NCBI GenBank assembly: GCA_018806985.1
Contig: JADANN010000156.1
Location: 386,949-450,948 of the forward strand
From: Angiostrongylus vasorum
Lineage: Eukaryota > Nematoda > Chromadorea > Rhabditida > Metastrongylidae
Reading direction: 5' to 3'
Length of the DNA stretch: 64,000 nt
Part shown: in pieces, positions 33,745-45,032 of the stretch
How positions within the stretch are numbered: position 1 is the stretch's first letter
Layout of the letters: each line of letters starts with the position of its first letter
Program-made: the position numbers and the translations under genes
Notes under the pieces: generated by a model
The model's input: only the letters and a program-made list of their open reading frames with translations
Told to the model about the DNA's origin: nothing
Database searches by the model: none

Positions 33745-34550
33745 TGTGATTGTTTTAAATAATCACAAGACCAAAATAGATAAAGAAAACATAAAATGAT
33801 TCCGATCATTTTTTATTAGTTAGATCCGTCCATGACCCAACTTCTCATGTGCGGATTTCATTAATACCTTCATTTATGTTTCGGATTTGTGCCGCCCATT
33901 GCTGTAGATGGTTTGGTTCGCGTGTGGGTTTGTGCGCGACTTGAGGTTGTGTTGTATTCTGTTCTCAAGAATCTACTGAATTCTAGTTGAACGTGATTTC
34001 ACTTAGAGACCCTCAATAGCTGGGCTGGAGTTTCCAGATCTTCACTGCACTCAATCGTCATAGTTTGTGAAAAAAAGGGATTTTTGTGCCGACGACATGC
34101 ATTCTTCAGGGAGGAAGTGACTCCAGTGCACAAAAGTGAATCCTTTGGTTTGTCAATCAAACACACATGGGCGGTCTAATAAACAAAATACCTATTGGCA
34201 GTCAAATGCCTTAGCTTTTGCTTTTTGCTGACTTTTCGTAGTAACTTGGCTAATAATTAATAACGTCTTGTTTTTCCATTTATTCATTTGCTTACGTATA
34301 TACATATATTGACACATAATCCGACACCATATATTGCGTTCATTCCAGCACTTCCGTCATTCTGTGCTTTGTCTTGCATACGCCATTTACGGACATCGTC
34401 GAATCTACACGCAGGTTACGCTGCCAGTTGGCAACCGTCTTTTCTTCATGAGTGTCTTCACCAAGGAACGTCGCCGGCCTTCGTGAATCTCATTAAATTT
34501 CCTCTGGAAATTCATCGTGGCAATTTTCCAACTGTGAGTGATGGGAGGCT
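33745..34550. other. no firm gene call
   Basis: 34390-34535 has open plus-strand frames (VGNRLFFMSVFTKERRR; AFVNLIKFPLEIHRGNF) ending at a consensus donor ACT|GTGAGT, possibly an exon, but no acceptor is clear. Confidence 0.25.
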
Positions 34551-34553
34551 CAG

Positions 34554-34789
34554 ATGGCAAGGATAGCAGTCGAACGAAGTAGTATGCGTCTACTGCACAA
34601 CCTCTACAATTCCTCCAATTACCGCACCCCATTGGCCGATATTCTACCTAAAATTAAATTAAACACCCTGTTGGAGGAATACTGTGCAGAAGATGATGAA
34701 CCTTCCCAGTTTATTAATCCCATGGGTGTGCCAGATTTAGATCCATATTTCAAGTGCAAAATAGCAGGAAGTAGTGAGAATAAAAAATT
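34554..34789 (+). CDS. putative first exon of an unassigned gene
   Basis: ATG at 34554 directly follows AGGCTCAG, which could be a trans-splice acceptor. The frame stays open for 78 codons to a donor TT|GTATGT (34790). Composition is clearly protein-like: RLLHNLYNSSNYRTPLA, LPKIKLNTLLEEYCAEDD, QFINPMGVPDLDPYFKC. If the donor is not used the frame runs to a stop at 34818-34820. Downstream 34830-34940 keeps open frames but the next exon is not resolved. No family recognised. Confidence 0.4.
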
Positions 34790-35589
34790 GTATGTACTGA
34801 GTTTTACCAGTATCCGCTGACGGAGAAGTCAGTTTTGTTGGGCACCACCGGCGACAACTACCGAATAGGGTAACCCACGCGAACGTGGTGGTGCATGCCC
34901 TGCATATGGTCAAGATCGAGCGTCCCATAACATTCGTCACAGTGGGTTATTGTTTTCGATCATTACTTGGATTTGGTTTGACCCTTATAATTCATTAAAA
35001 TTTATGAATATTAGGTTTTTTGATGAGCGTAGAAATTCTATTACGAAGTGTTGCGCTTATAACCATCGAAAAGCATTTCTAAGAAGGGTCTATCGACTTT
35101 CCTGCAACAACTTATTCAGTCGTGTAACTAAGAACACAGAAAGGAGGTTTCCTACTCATTGTGATTACTTGAGGAAACTCATGTGCACGAAGGTAAGGGA
35201 AGCGAGTAGTATGAATTCCGTCTACCAGGCACCTCCTAGGAACTCCATGAGCTAGAGCGCTCAGTGGCCAAGGGGGATCCGACGCACAACTCGCACAATG
35301 CCGGTGCAGCTCTTCAAAGAGCTTCCGATGACGAAAAGGAACAAATTTCCTGCACACGATACAAACCGGCAAACATTAATCGAAGGAAAAGAGTGAATTA
35401 TTGGGCTCATGAAGTATTTTTCTTTCGTTTTGATTCTTTTCGTGTAGCCAATAGCGTGCTCATACCAGAGATACACAGTGTTGAAGGGCCATCCTGGTAT
35501 GTTCATAGCATCGCTACAAGGGACCGTCTTCTTACCGGATAGAAAATATTGAACGGCAAATCGAGAAGAACTCACATAGAATAATAACC

Positions 35590-35810
35590 ATATGGAGGGA
35601 AGGGTCGATTGGATGGTCGGCATACTGGTAGCAGACTTGTCTGACAGGATAGCAGCACTGGCTCGATACATCGGTAGGCCACCGCGAGCTTGTAAAGACG
35701 GGATACGCATTCAATCACCTCCAACGTTGCTTAATGAAGTCGAGTGCACTCCGCATCCCTCAGGGAATGATCAACGCCGACAGCTTCACCCCTTTAACCT
35801 TTCATGAGGG
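35590..35810 (+). mobile_element. SINE family A, 5'-truncated
   Basis: Very close to the copy at 461 from GACTTGTCTG through AGCACTGGCTCGATACATCG to GGGAATGATCAACGCCGA, without the tRNA-like head. Confidence 0.8.
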
Positions 35811-36214
35811 CGAGGGAACGAAAACAAAAAGTCCAAGCCGAGAACAGAATAGTGATCCCCCTTTACACATGTTCAACTATCTAGACTCAGCTATTATTCT
35901 CTTTCAAAGATTCTTCTGCAAATATCGACCACAGTGATTTTTTTTGTACAATTGTTTAGTTGAGAAGGTACTTCGTTTTGTGTCCACCGCAGTGAAATGC
36001 GTAGCAATTCTGCTTCGATGCTGAATATTTGTTGAGAATTCTCTGCAACATAGTTCGTGTGATTTCCTATGGCGGCCGGAATAATAAGTTGGTATTTTAA
36101 GCAACGGTAGAAAAATTGGGTCTTCTGTCGCATTAAGACGGTTTCCTGCTTTTTGTGATGATACGTCCATCACAAGTCGGAAATGTTTCGCTTGTACGTC
36201 TCTTCACAACTCAC

Positions 36215-36220
36215 TTTATT
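36215..36220 (-). terminator. possible poly(A) signal
   Basis: AATAAA on the minus strand, about 500 bases beyond the stop of the 36.7 kb gene candidate. Confidence 0.3.
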
Positions 36221-36294
36221 CAACCTTTTTATTCCAATACAACGAACAAACTACAGTTTTTTCCGCCGGACTAGTTAGACTGCTGCCTTTCAGT

Positions 36295-36566
36295 CCCAGC
36301 TACTGTGTACCGTATCAACGTCGTTTAGAAATTCGCCGTTACGCCGGGCGGCTCCCGCGGGAGCGAGTCGGTTGCGATCGTGGTCCACGCCTAGAGAAAA
36401 AAAAGAAAGATCTATTCCGAACATCAGACCTAATGGAAAGGTGATAAACGTACATTTTCTGCGCCGTTAGATCGCAGGCAACTACACGAAACAGTGCTCA
36501 ACGCAAAGTATGCATAGGCACCACAATGATAACATCGGTAGTTGTAGTGCGCATTTGATCTGTTAA
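36295..36566 (-). CDS. possible further exons, unassigned
   Basis: Minus-strand acceptors TTTTTAACAG (36567) and TTTTTTCTCTAG (36393) precede open stretches (e.g. YNYRCYHCGAYAYFALS; TTIATDSLPREPPG). More than one frame is open in each, so exon identity is uncertain. They could be 3'UTR of the gene at 36.7-37.2 kb. Confidence 0.22.
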
Positions 36567-36718
36567 AAAGAGAGCACCACAAATTTACCGGAAATATAGT
36601 CCATCCATTTCTTAAACACTACAGACCGAGTTTTCGTATTCAGAATAATTTCACACGCAAAACTCTCACAGTTAATGCAAACAACTACTCATAGTTTTCC
36701 CAAAAATTAATCCATAAA

Positions 36719-37179
36719 TCAAACATGGCGACGGGGAGTTTTGGCTTTTGGTATGGGTTCTCCAACATCGTCGTCATCAAAACTTGGAACGGGCCCATTT
36801 TCATCCAGAAGAAGAGGTAAGATTAAGCCCATAACAGGAATCATCATCGGCCGGATAGGAACTCTACATGAATGCGGCAAAAACAACTCGACCGTATTCT
36901 AAACCCAGCAAGTCTCAACCGTCGAGCAATTTCGTTTGCATAACATAACATAACCTCTAACCTAATGCTCCATAAAACATGCACATTTTTGAGTTTATGG
37001 ATATTCACAGAAAAACTATCCTTAATAGAAAAAATACTTGTCGCATACCCGGTGTGAGCGGCGTAGTGCAACGCAAGGGGTTCGATGACAGTCATTAGAC
37101 AATTGTACGACCGTCCAGCCGAGGGACATCCCGGGACGCCACACCGAAAACGAACGAGCTCCCCGTTGACTTCCATAAC
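36719..37179 (-). CDS. small two-exon gene candidate, about 90 residues
   Basis: Exon 37049-37179 follows an acceptor AATTGTTACAG and has its ATG three bases in, as expected for SL trans-splicing. Donor GG|GTATGC. The second exon 36719-36863 (acceptor ATTCATGTAG) joins in phase (2+1) and ends with TGA at 36719-36721. Peptide: MEVNGELVRFRCGVPG, SYNCLMTVIEPLALHYA, a hydrophobic MMIPVMGLILPLLL, then an acidic and basic tail FDDDDVGEPIPKAKTPRR. I recognise no family. The plus strand of the second exon also has an open frame with a good GTAAGA donor, so strand is not certain. Confidence 0.38.
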
Positions 37180-37379
37180 CTGTAACAATTTGAAAGTCTC
37201 GAATAATTTTGCCGTTTAAAAGGCGCACTCGTCCTAAACAGAAGAACAAAAACGTAAAAACGTTCAGCGGGTTATTAAAGGAGCTAGCAAGAAACGCTAT
37301 GGTATGGAATTCAGACATTCTATAGACACTTGCGAAAAAGAAATGATATAAAAGGACGTAGAAGCATGAGTAATTAACC

Positions 37380-37615
37380 TCTATGCTTTCGTTTGACCCA
37401 CAACGCGCCCGCGACCGCGTTTCGCGGCTTTGCCAACCTACTAGTGCAATTTTTCGGGGGCTGCACCAAACATGTGAACTCGTCCGCGCCCCTATCCGAT
37501 GCCAATAGCTGCCTGCCACCACGCTGATTTTTCGGTAGGTCCTATATGTTTTTCTTAGATCCAGAGACTTTGGGGGTCTTGAATTTGACACTTTTACTCC
37601 AAATGTGAGCTTCTT
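37380..37615. other. GC-rich unique segment
   Basis: A GC-rich block (CGCGCCCGCGACCGCGTTTC, GCGCCCCTATCCGATGCC) with open frames on the minus strand, unlike the AT-rich surroundings. It could be a promoter region of a minus-strand gene or another repeat family. Function unknown. Confidence 0.3.
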
Positions 37616-37646
37616 GCATTTCATGGAGGTATACGGCGCATCCTCG

Positions 37647-38033
37647 CAACAGTTTAGGACCTCATCGTGGCTGGGAGGTGTACCTGGGTGTTGCAATGCG
37701 ATGTACAGCGGAGGATTCATCCCACCGGCAGGGTCTCCCAGGCAGAGAAAGGGTCCGGCGGTTCCATCAGAAAGACCAATCAAGGAAAAACCAATACCAG
37801 AATCCACCACCGTCCTGATGTCAAACTAGTCGCATGGTGTCAAATCTCCCTTTGATGCACAAGTGCGGCGACCGCCTGTGGTGGTGACGAGCTGAGACAG
37901 ACTTTGACCAGGCTGTCCTTTGGAGTCCAGAAAGCCACAATGATTAAAACGGCAAATCTCCGGAGAATGGAAATTATGCTGGGATTCGCACAACCAGTGA
38001 AGATCGGCTATCCAACAATCCAAGGAAGTAAGT
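37647..38033 (-). mobile_element. SINE family B copy
   Basis: CCTCATCGTGGCTGGGAGG, CGATGTACAGCGGAGGATTC, GCGGTTCCATCAGAAAG, ATCCACCACCGTCCTGATG, AGTCCAGAAAGCCACAATG and tail ATCCAAGGAAGTAAGTAA. A 262-codon minus-strand ORF running out of it is not credible as one protein. Confidence 0.8.
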
Positions 38034-38334
38034 AATAAAGTTGTATTTACTTCGGAATTTTTTTTCTTGCCAGAACAATAATACACTCCATACGTTGTCC
38101 GTAATTCATCGTATTGACGCTGAAAGAGATGACAGTGGGTTGCGATTTGTACTTTGTGTTATTGTGAATACTTTGTGTTATTTCATATTCCGATTATTTT
38201 ACTTCCTTCTTGTTTCTTTATTATCGTTTTTTGTTTCTCATCATAGTTTCCCAGCGCAACGACTGAAGTTTCTAGACTTGAAAATCGCCTTTGATGATTC
38301 GTTTTTTGAATTTAGCACGTCTTTCTCTTTTCCA

Positions 38335-38985
38335 TGAGAAATAAAAATTTTGCACAAAGAAGGAGATGGTCTCACCCTTGTGCAGAATTCTAGGACAATA
38401 GCGAAATGTTTTCGGCGAAACCTTGGACATTAGGGGACTGCCACCTCAAACACTGAAGGTGGGGCGTCTCGAATTCTGAGTTACCATGAATGGTCTTGCT
38501 CATAATGATAAACTCACACAGCCACTCAGCCTGTTCGTTCCATTATAAACCGTTGGCCCCAACGTGATGACTTTCAGACGTTCTTCTAGGTCCCATCTTA
38601 GCAATAAAACCTATAGTGATTACCTTGAAGAATGTATGATCTTCTCCGTAAAGCCTTTCCAAGTCCATATAGAATGCATCGGCTTTTTCTTTGTCACAGT
38701 TAGGTGTCGATTCGTAAACAACGAACATTGTCAAAGCCGGTACTGATCCACATCTATTCAATCGTAAACTTCCGATTCGGCGTGTTAGTTGTTCGAATGA
38801 ATCGATGCTCATGGACAAACTCGTCTTGACGAGAACGCAGACGCCGCCGACTCCTCTACTGTTGTATGTCCCGAGGAGCAGTTCTTCTCTGGTGTCATAG
38901 ACGGCGTTGAATGGGTGGCGTCGCCTCGTCTCGGCCAGGGCCGTTGACGTCGTGCCTTTTCCTTCATGCTAGCATGCTAAACTGT
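38335..38985 (-). mobile_element. RTE-type LINE endonuclease fragment
   Basis: Minus-strand: [53 protein letters not shown], then GFIAKMGPRRT where GDFNAK is expected, so the catalytic motif is lost. 5' and 3' truncated. Confidence 0.85.
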
Positions 38986-39004
38986 TCTATAGACGACTCC
39001 TGAG

Positions 39005-39155
39005 GTTCCTAGCTTTACCCATATCTCATCATTCTTATGGTTGTACTTTACATTATAACCAGTCATGAAAAAAGAATAGGCAGTAAATAAAAGCTAAACC
39101 CTGCTCAATGCTTCATACAAAAGCAATGAGTGCCCGTGACAACGGAGAGGATCAA
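39005..39155 (+). mobile_element. SINE family D 3' part
   Basis: TGAGGTTCCTAGCTTTACCC, CATAAC-CAGTCATG and tail AGGCAGTAAATAAAAGC, plus CATACAAAAGCAATGAGTGC that is also present inverted at 48.15 kb. Confidence 0.6.
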
Positions 39156-39308
39156 ATCACGGTCACGATATAGTACAGTACACTAATCGCGTATGCCTAA
39201 TGTCTTGGTAAATCTATTCACGTTTAAATTTTTGAGAACACGATGGTCTAGAACCAGTTATGCTATCCTCTTAGACAAGCCTGGCACCGATTTGCCGACC
39301 CCGGAGGT

Positions 39309-39405
39309 ATGGAAGACCTATGGAAGACTTGGTGGGCCATGGGGGCGGAGCTAGATTGAGTGTGCGTGTTGCAGGGCTCCTCCGGCCACAGTGGCACACG
39401 CGCCC
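39309..39405 (-). mobile_element. SINE family A head in left arm
   Basis: Minus-strand GGGCGCGTGTGCCACTGTGG, box B-like ACTCAATCTAGCTCCGCCC and CATGGCCCACCAAGTC. Body continues leftward to about 39265 outside the inverted repeat (TTGCCGACCCCGG). The right-arm counterpart is at 46350-46452. Confidence 0.7.
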
Positions 39406-39886
39406 TTATATAGTATAGTAATGCAGTGACAATAATAACAAAACAAAACAGAACAAAACAAAACAAAACAAAACGAAAGGAAGACAGACAAGAACAACCT
39501 GTAATCCTCATCAACAGGAATATTTTGATATCGGGAAAAGGGTCACAGCTGCCACAATCTAGTTCTCGTCAAAGATCTGATTCACCAAGATGTGCTCCAT
39601 AGGGCTCAGGAATCTTAAACAACATTGTCAAGACCACACATTGTGGGATAATAAAATACTAAGTTGAAAAATGCATAAAAATGAAGGAAAACTACCATAC
39701 ATAAAGAAAAAGGGACCGCTTTATTATTTAAGGGACGTCAGAAAGTCTTTTTTCCCATAGATGATGCTGATTTAGCCGTTGAAATGTCGAATGGTAGAGA
39801 ACGAAACAAATGAGCTTATGAAGAAGCCACGATTTTCTGTCGGAACTTCAACACATACAAAGTATTTATTTCCCACATAAACAAAG

Positions 39887-39978
39887 AACGAACTTCGGGT
39901 ACGAGTACAACAATGAACGAGCTTCGGGTGGAAGTACGACAATGAACGACCTTCAAGTACGAGCACAACAATGAACGG
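39887..39978. repeat. 29-bp minisatellite, three units (left arm)
   Basis: Units beginning AACGAACTTCGGGTACG, AACGAGCTTCGGGTGG and AACGACCTTCAAGTACG, each ending ACAATG. The right arm keeps one unit fewer. Confidence 0.8.
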
Positions 39979-40416
39979 GCATCGAGTTGGCCCCATAAAT
40001 AAACAGATGCCACAACGAAATCTCACGTCTCTTCACAGGTCCAAAATTGTTCCAAGGGTATCGAATTGGACGCAAAAATTTGCAACAAAAATCACTTGCA
40101 CATCACTATAACGAAAACCGACGATCACAGCCGATTGAAAGCCATCTATCAACGAATCCCATGTTCCTCTCCAAACGTACTTGGATGTATAAAAACGAAA
40201 ATAAAAAAGAATAGTTCCAAAAGATGACCGAAAATCCACATGACGTGGAGGTGCTGACGAAATAACAAGTTGAGTAAACAACGCGGCCCAACGGTGGAAG
40301 ACGACGATGAGTGGACATTGAATAAACCAACGAGTTTGAGCTCGCTAGAAATCCTACAAAGACGAAATGGTACAAGTAGCTTACTTAATACTCCAGTTCA
40401 CATACACATACAATAC

Positions 40417-40768
40417 TTACTTGATACTTGAACGGCCCGTCCTCACTAGTTGTGCGGGCACCAGCACAATCACCATTTCTCCGAGACTTTCTCGTTAGGA
40501 TATTGTGGTTCCCTGGAATCCCGGGGACAGCCTGGCCAAAGTCTGCCCCAGGTCGTCAACACGACAGGCAGTCGCAGCCCTTTTGGATCACAGGGAGATT
40601 TGCCACCATGCGACCTTGATACCAAGACGGTGGTGGATCCTGGTATTGGTCTACTCTTAGCTAGGCTTCCTGATGGAAATGCCAGACTCCACCCGCTGTA
40701 GATCGCAGTCCGACACCCAAAAACACGTCCCAGCCACGATGAAGCAGCAAACCGTTGAAAGGACACGT
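40417..40768 (+). mobile_element. SINE family B in left arm
   Basis: Tail-first: TACTTGATACTTGAACGGCC, GTGCGGGCACCAGCAC, GGTGGATCCTGGTATTGG, ending CCCAGCCACGATGAAGC. Slightly deleted near CCAGACTCCACCC relative to other copies. Confidence 0.8.
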
Positions 40769-40784
40769 ACAATAATGTATACAA

Positions 40785-40865
40785 GCATATATATCCATAT
40801 ACACATACATTTATATATATGTGTATATAGGTACATACATATATATGTATATGTACATATAGAAA
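40785..40865. repeat. TA-rich microsatellite (left arm)
   Basis: Mirrored at 44945-45015 in the right arm. Confidence 0.85.
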
Positions 40866-41311
40866 GCTACTTCAATGAATATTTATGAAATTTGAAATAG
40901 TACTTAAGGTCAAGTGGTTGCTAATGTAAAATCGGCTATCTTATATTTTGTAATAATAGGACCTCAAGGTCAAGGCCGGAATAACAGCCGGGAAGACTGG
41001 CAGTCCCATGAGACTTCTCATCATCAGTTCACGAATCGTAAGCTAACTGGGCACGTTGTACTTCAAAGAATGAAGCACGAAACCGTGACGGCAGTAAACG
41101 TCTTGATATCTCGAAGAAGGTAGCACTGGATGTATAGGAATATAAAAACTAACAAAAAATTGTTAGTTAAAGTCTTGTTGGAGAGATCGAAAAGCTGCGC
41201 TATCTGACAGCGTAAACACACCAGCAACTTTCACGATAGCAATAGTCGATACTCAGAGTATGTATTTACATGTTTATATGTACATGCATATGCATATGCA
41301 CGTGTATACAT

Positions 41312-41316
41312 AGACA

Positions 41317-41381
<65 letters not shown>

Positions 41382-41395
41382 GTATATATACGCAT
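41312..41395. repeat. (TA)n microsatellite (left arm)
   Basis: A pure TA run of over 40 bases and a CATATATATATATG extension. The right-arm counterpart (44345-44548) is much longer. Confidence 0.9.
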
Positions 41396-42382
41396 AGATG
41401 AGCATGCTACTTCGGATATTTAACAGCTTTAGTAGAAGATGAATGTCTAAAGAAGATACACTATTAGGAGGTTTTTTGAGCGGACGACTAAACAAAACAC
41501 TTTAGTTTCCACTGCAGGTACCATTCGTGGGAAAAAGAAAACTGAGTGTCTTCCGATCCAAAGAAAATCTTCGGATGCGGCTTCGCCTGCATTTCTTGTT
41601 TCCGCCTTATGGAGGAATTCTCATCATCACATAAAAACAACGAACGAATAAAAAGGACTGCAGATAAACAGACGATCGTGAACCACTAACCGCATCAGAT
41701 TTCCGTTATCAGAGGATGGAGGAGGTGTTCTCGTTGACATCTAGAAAACCGCTGCAAGACTTCCTTTCCTGCGCGATTGTCTTCTGAAACCAAGAGTATC
41801 AGCTGTCACAGTGGGATTGGACATACAAAAACGCTACTGATCTGAGCAGAGGCGATTATTTACGGCAAATGTTCACCTGGGGCACCTGAGAAGTAGAACT
41901 TACAAACTAGAATATTCTTGACTTGCACTGATTTGTTAAAAGAATCTTTTCGATTCCCTCCCATGGGATAAAGATGAACTCATTTAAAGAACACCATATG
42001 CAAAGCAAGGAAAACGGTGGGACAACTCTGACTGGCCAAAAAGAGCAATAGAACGAGACCAACTTTTGACAGAAGTCAAAGAAAACGAGTCAGTTCCAGT
42101 GAGCAGACGACGAGAACGAATGTATCAAGCAGACGGTCAAACAGGACGGCGCAGTGTGGGAGCCCGCTCAGATGCTAGGCGATGACCCAATGCGGATTTT
42201 GATACAGTTACTCCCGAGCACATTTTCTTCAAACGAGTTTTGTCAGCTTGTCGCTGTCTTCTGTAATATAACACATTTGACACTCCATATATCCAAGCCG
42301 GCTTTATTTTTGTCCTAAAGAATGAAGCTCTCAATGTGCCTTTGAAGTCATCGCTGAAATTAAACAAAGTGAAAAAGCGCGT

Positions 42383-42548
42383 CCTCCCAACGGCTTGCCG
42401 CTTCCCCGTGGCTGCGGGGCACTCCTGGGCCTCGAACTGTGACCCACAACGGGGATTCATCCCATCGCAGGGTCTCCCAAGCTGAGAACGAGTCGACCAT
42501 TTCCATCTGGAAGCCTAGCTAAGAGTAAGCCAACACCAAGAACCACCA
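42383..42548 (-). mobile_element. SINE family B, 5' part at spacer edge
   Basis: CCTCCCAACGGCTTGCCGC, CTGGGCCTCGAACTGTGACC, CATTTCCATCTGGAAGCC. It stops at GAACCACCAC, exactly where the coding-like spacer starts. Confidence 0.75.
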
Positions 42549-42900
42549 CAATTTCTGAACTGCTACCATGTTCATCCAAACAAGGGTGGAAGTGTTGGCG
42601 TATCGACTCTGTCCTGCACGTCGATCTGGGCGAAATCAAGCGATCCGATTCTTGCACTGTACATGCGAAATGTTTCTAAAAGCCAGTCTCGACTACCGCT
42701 TTTGGATGAATGGTGTCAAGTGATGGAAGGAACCCCGAACCTTCTTTGCTACGAAGACTCACATCTTCGGTAAGAAACCTGTTTATCTGTGCATTCCCTA
42801 CTCAGTAACTCTTCTCCAGCCCGTGCCATGATTACATTAGGAGTGGTTTCCCACACGTTGTATCAATGTCTGAGCTTACGAAACGAAAGATGTGGACTTC
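42549..42900 (+). CDS. two spliced exons in the spacer of the inverted repeat (gene X)
   Basis: Exon 42549-42769 reads FLNCYHVHPNKGG, STLSCTSIWAKSSDPIL, ALYMRNVSKSQSRLPL, LDEWCQVMEGTPNLLCYE and ends at donor CG|GTAAGA. Intron 42770-42819 (50 bases) ends CTTCTCCAG. The next exon continues in phase: RPCHDYIRSGFPHVVSM, SELTKRKMWTS, to a possible donor TC|GTTTAT at 42901. Composition and phase are convincingly coding. The first exon has no acceptor; it runs straight into the SINE B at the arm edge, so its 5' end was probably lost or moved. No family recognised. Exon 46760-46884 fits as the next exon. Confidence 0.55.
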
Positions 42901-42976
42901 GTTTATTTTATTTTTCAACCCTCCCAATAATAGTCGTAATTAAAGGGCTAGATTTGAACCAGCGAGTGCATTTTTT

Positions 42977-43372
42977 TACTTGATACTTGATCCTTGAATG
43001 ACCCGTCGTCACTTGTTGTGCAGGCCCCAGCATAATCTCCATTTTTCGAAGATTTGCTTGTTAAGCCATTGTAGTTCCCTGGAATCCCGAGGTTAGCCTG
43101 GCCAAAGTCTGCCTCAGGTCTTCACCACCACCGGCAGGAGCAGCCCTTGTGGATCAGAGAGAGATTTGCCACCATGCGACCTTGATACCAGGACGGTGGT
43201 GGATCCTGGTATTGGGCTACTCTTGGCTGGGCTTCCGGATGGAAATGCCGGACCCGTTCTCGGCTTGCGCGACCCTGCGAGGGGATGGATCCCCCGCTGT
43301 ACATCGCAGTTCGACACCCAGGAACACCTCCCCAGCCACGATGAAGCGGCAAACCGTTGGGAGGACGCGTCT
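42977..43372 (+). mobile_element. SINE family B, complete, at the start of the right arm
   Basis: TTACTTGATACTTGATCC, GTGCAGGCCCCAGCATAATC, GAGATTTGCCACCATGCG, GGTGGTGGATCCTGGTATTG, ending CCCCAGCCACGATGAAGC. Its first 218 bases lie in the spacer; from 43195 it matches the truncated left copy inverted. Confidence 0.85.
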
Positions 43373-44344
43373 TTTCACTTTGTTTAATTTCAGCAATGAC
43401 ATCAAAAGCACATTGAGAGCTTCATTCTTTAGGACAAAAATAAAACCGGCTTGGATATATGGAGTGTCAAATGTGTTATATTACAGAAGACAGCGACAAG
43501 CTGACAAAACTCGTTTGAAGAAAATGTGCTCGGGAGTAACTTGATCAAAATCCGCATTGGGTCATACTCTAGCATCTGAGCAGTTTCGACACTGCGCCAT
43601 CCTGTTTGACCGTCTGCTTGATACATTCGTTCTCGTCGTCTGCTCACTGGAACTGACTCGTTTTGTCTTTGACTTCTGTCAAAAGTTGGTCTCGTTCTAT
43701 TGCTCTTTTTGGCCAGTAAGAGTTGTCCCACCGTTTTCCTTGCTTTGCATATGGTGTTGTTTAAATGAGTTCATCTTTATCCCAAGACAGGGAATCGAAA
43801 AGATTCTTTTAACAAATCAGTGCAAGTCAAGAATATTCTAGTGGGTAAGTTCTACTTCTCAGGTGCCCTAGGTGAACATTTGCCGTAAATAATCGCCTCT
43901 GCTCAGATCAGTAGCGGTTTTGTTTGTCCAATCCCACTGTTGCAGCTGATACCCTTGATTTCAGAAGATAATCGCGCAGGAAAGGAAGTCTTGCAGCGGT
44001 TTTCTAGATGTCAACGAGAACACCTCCTCCACCCTCTGATAACGGAAATCTGATGCGGTTAGTGGTTCACGTTCATCTGTTTATCTGCAGTCCTTTTTAT
44101 TCGTTCGTTGTTTTTATGTGATGATGAGAATTCCTCCATAAGGCAGAAACAAGAAATGCAGGCGAAGCCGCATCAGAAGATTTTCTTTGGATCGGAAGAC
44201 ACTCAGTTTTCTTTTTCATACGAATGGTAGCTGCAGTGGAAATTAAAGTGTTTTGTTTTGTCTTCCGCTCAGAAAACCTCCTAATAGTGTATCTTCTTTA
44301 GACATTCATCTTCTACTAAAGCTGTTAAATATCCGAAGTAGCAT

Positions 44345-44366
44345 GCCCATCTATGCGTATATATAC

Positions 44367-44401
<35 letters not shown>

Positions 44402-44480
44402 TATATAAATATGCGTGCATGTATACATGTGCATATGCATATGAATGTACATATAAACATGTAAATATATATATATATTA

Positions 44481-44548
<68 letters not shown>
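44345..44548. repeat. long (TA)n microsatellite (right arm)
   Basis: Several TA runs separated by GTATATAC, GCATGTATACATG and TTATATATTATA segments, ending in over 80 bases of alternating TA. It can form hairpins and is a likely point of instability. Confidence 0.9.
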
Positions 44549-45032
44549 TCTGAGTATCGACTATTGATATCGTGAAAGTTGCTGGCGTGTTACGCTGTCA
44601 GATAGCGCAGCTTTTCCATCTCTCCAACAAGATTTTAACTAACAATTTTTGTTAGTTTTTATATTCCTATACATCCAGTACTACCTTCTTCGAGATCTCA
44701 AGACGTTTACTGCCGTCACGGTTTCGTGCTTCATTCTTTGACGCCCAACATGGCCAGTTAGCTTACGAATCGTGAACTGATGATGAGAAGTCTCATTGGA
44801 CCGCCAGTCTTCCCGGCTGTTATTCCGGCCTTGACCTTGAGGTCCTATTATTACAAAATATAAGATAGCCGATTTCACACTAGCAACAACTTGACCTTAA
44901 TTACTATTTTAAATTTCATAAATATTCACTGAAGTGGTTTCTATATGCATGTATATGTATGCACCTATGTACACATATATATAAATATATGTGTATATAG
45001 ATATTTATGCATGTATACATTATTGTATGTGT

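Larger units (their letters stand above)
39309..42548. repeat. left arm of a large inverted repeat
   Basis: About 3.24 kb that reappears reverse-complemented at 43195-46452 over its whole length with scattered mismatches and small indels. Contents in order: SINE A head (39309-39405, minus), a CAAAA-rich run, unique segment with a 29-bp minisatellite (39887-39978), SINE B (40417-40768, plus), TA microsatellite (40785-40865), unique segment, TA microsatellite (41312-41392), unique segment, SINE B (42383-42548, minus, cut at the spacer). ORFs in it are mirrored in the other arm and none looks like a protein. Confidence 0.95.

Noticed and set aside
37022..37810. 262-codon minus-strand ORF, the longest in the window
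   Set aside because: Its N-terminal part is SINE B sequence, the middle is the GC-rich block, and the end overlaps the better-supported exon at 37.05-37.18 kb in another frame.
39420..39480. CRISPR or satellite array in the CAAAA-rich run
   Set aside because: Simple pentanucleotide-like run (AACAA/AAAAC) in a eukaryotic SINE neighbourhood; no spacers or direct-repeat structure.
43149..43544. 131-codon ORF in the right palindrome arm
   Set aside because: Runs through SINE B and mirrored arm sequence; the matching left-arm ORF is just its reverse complement context.
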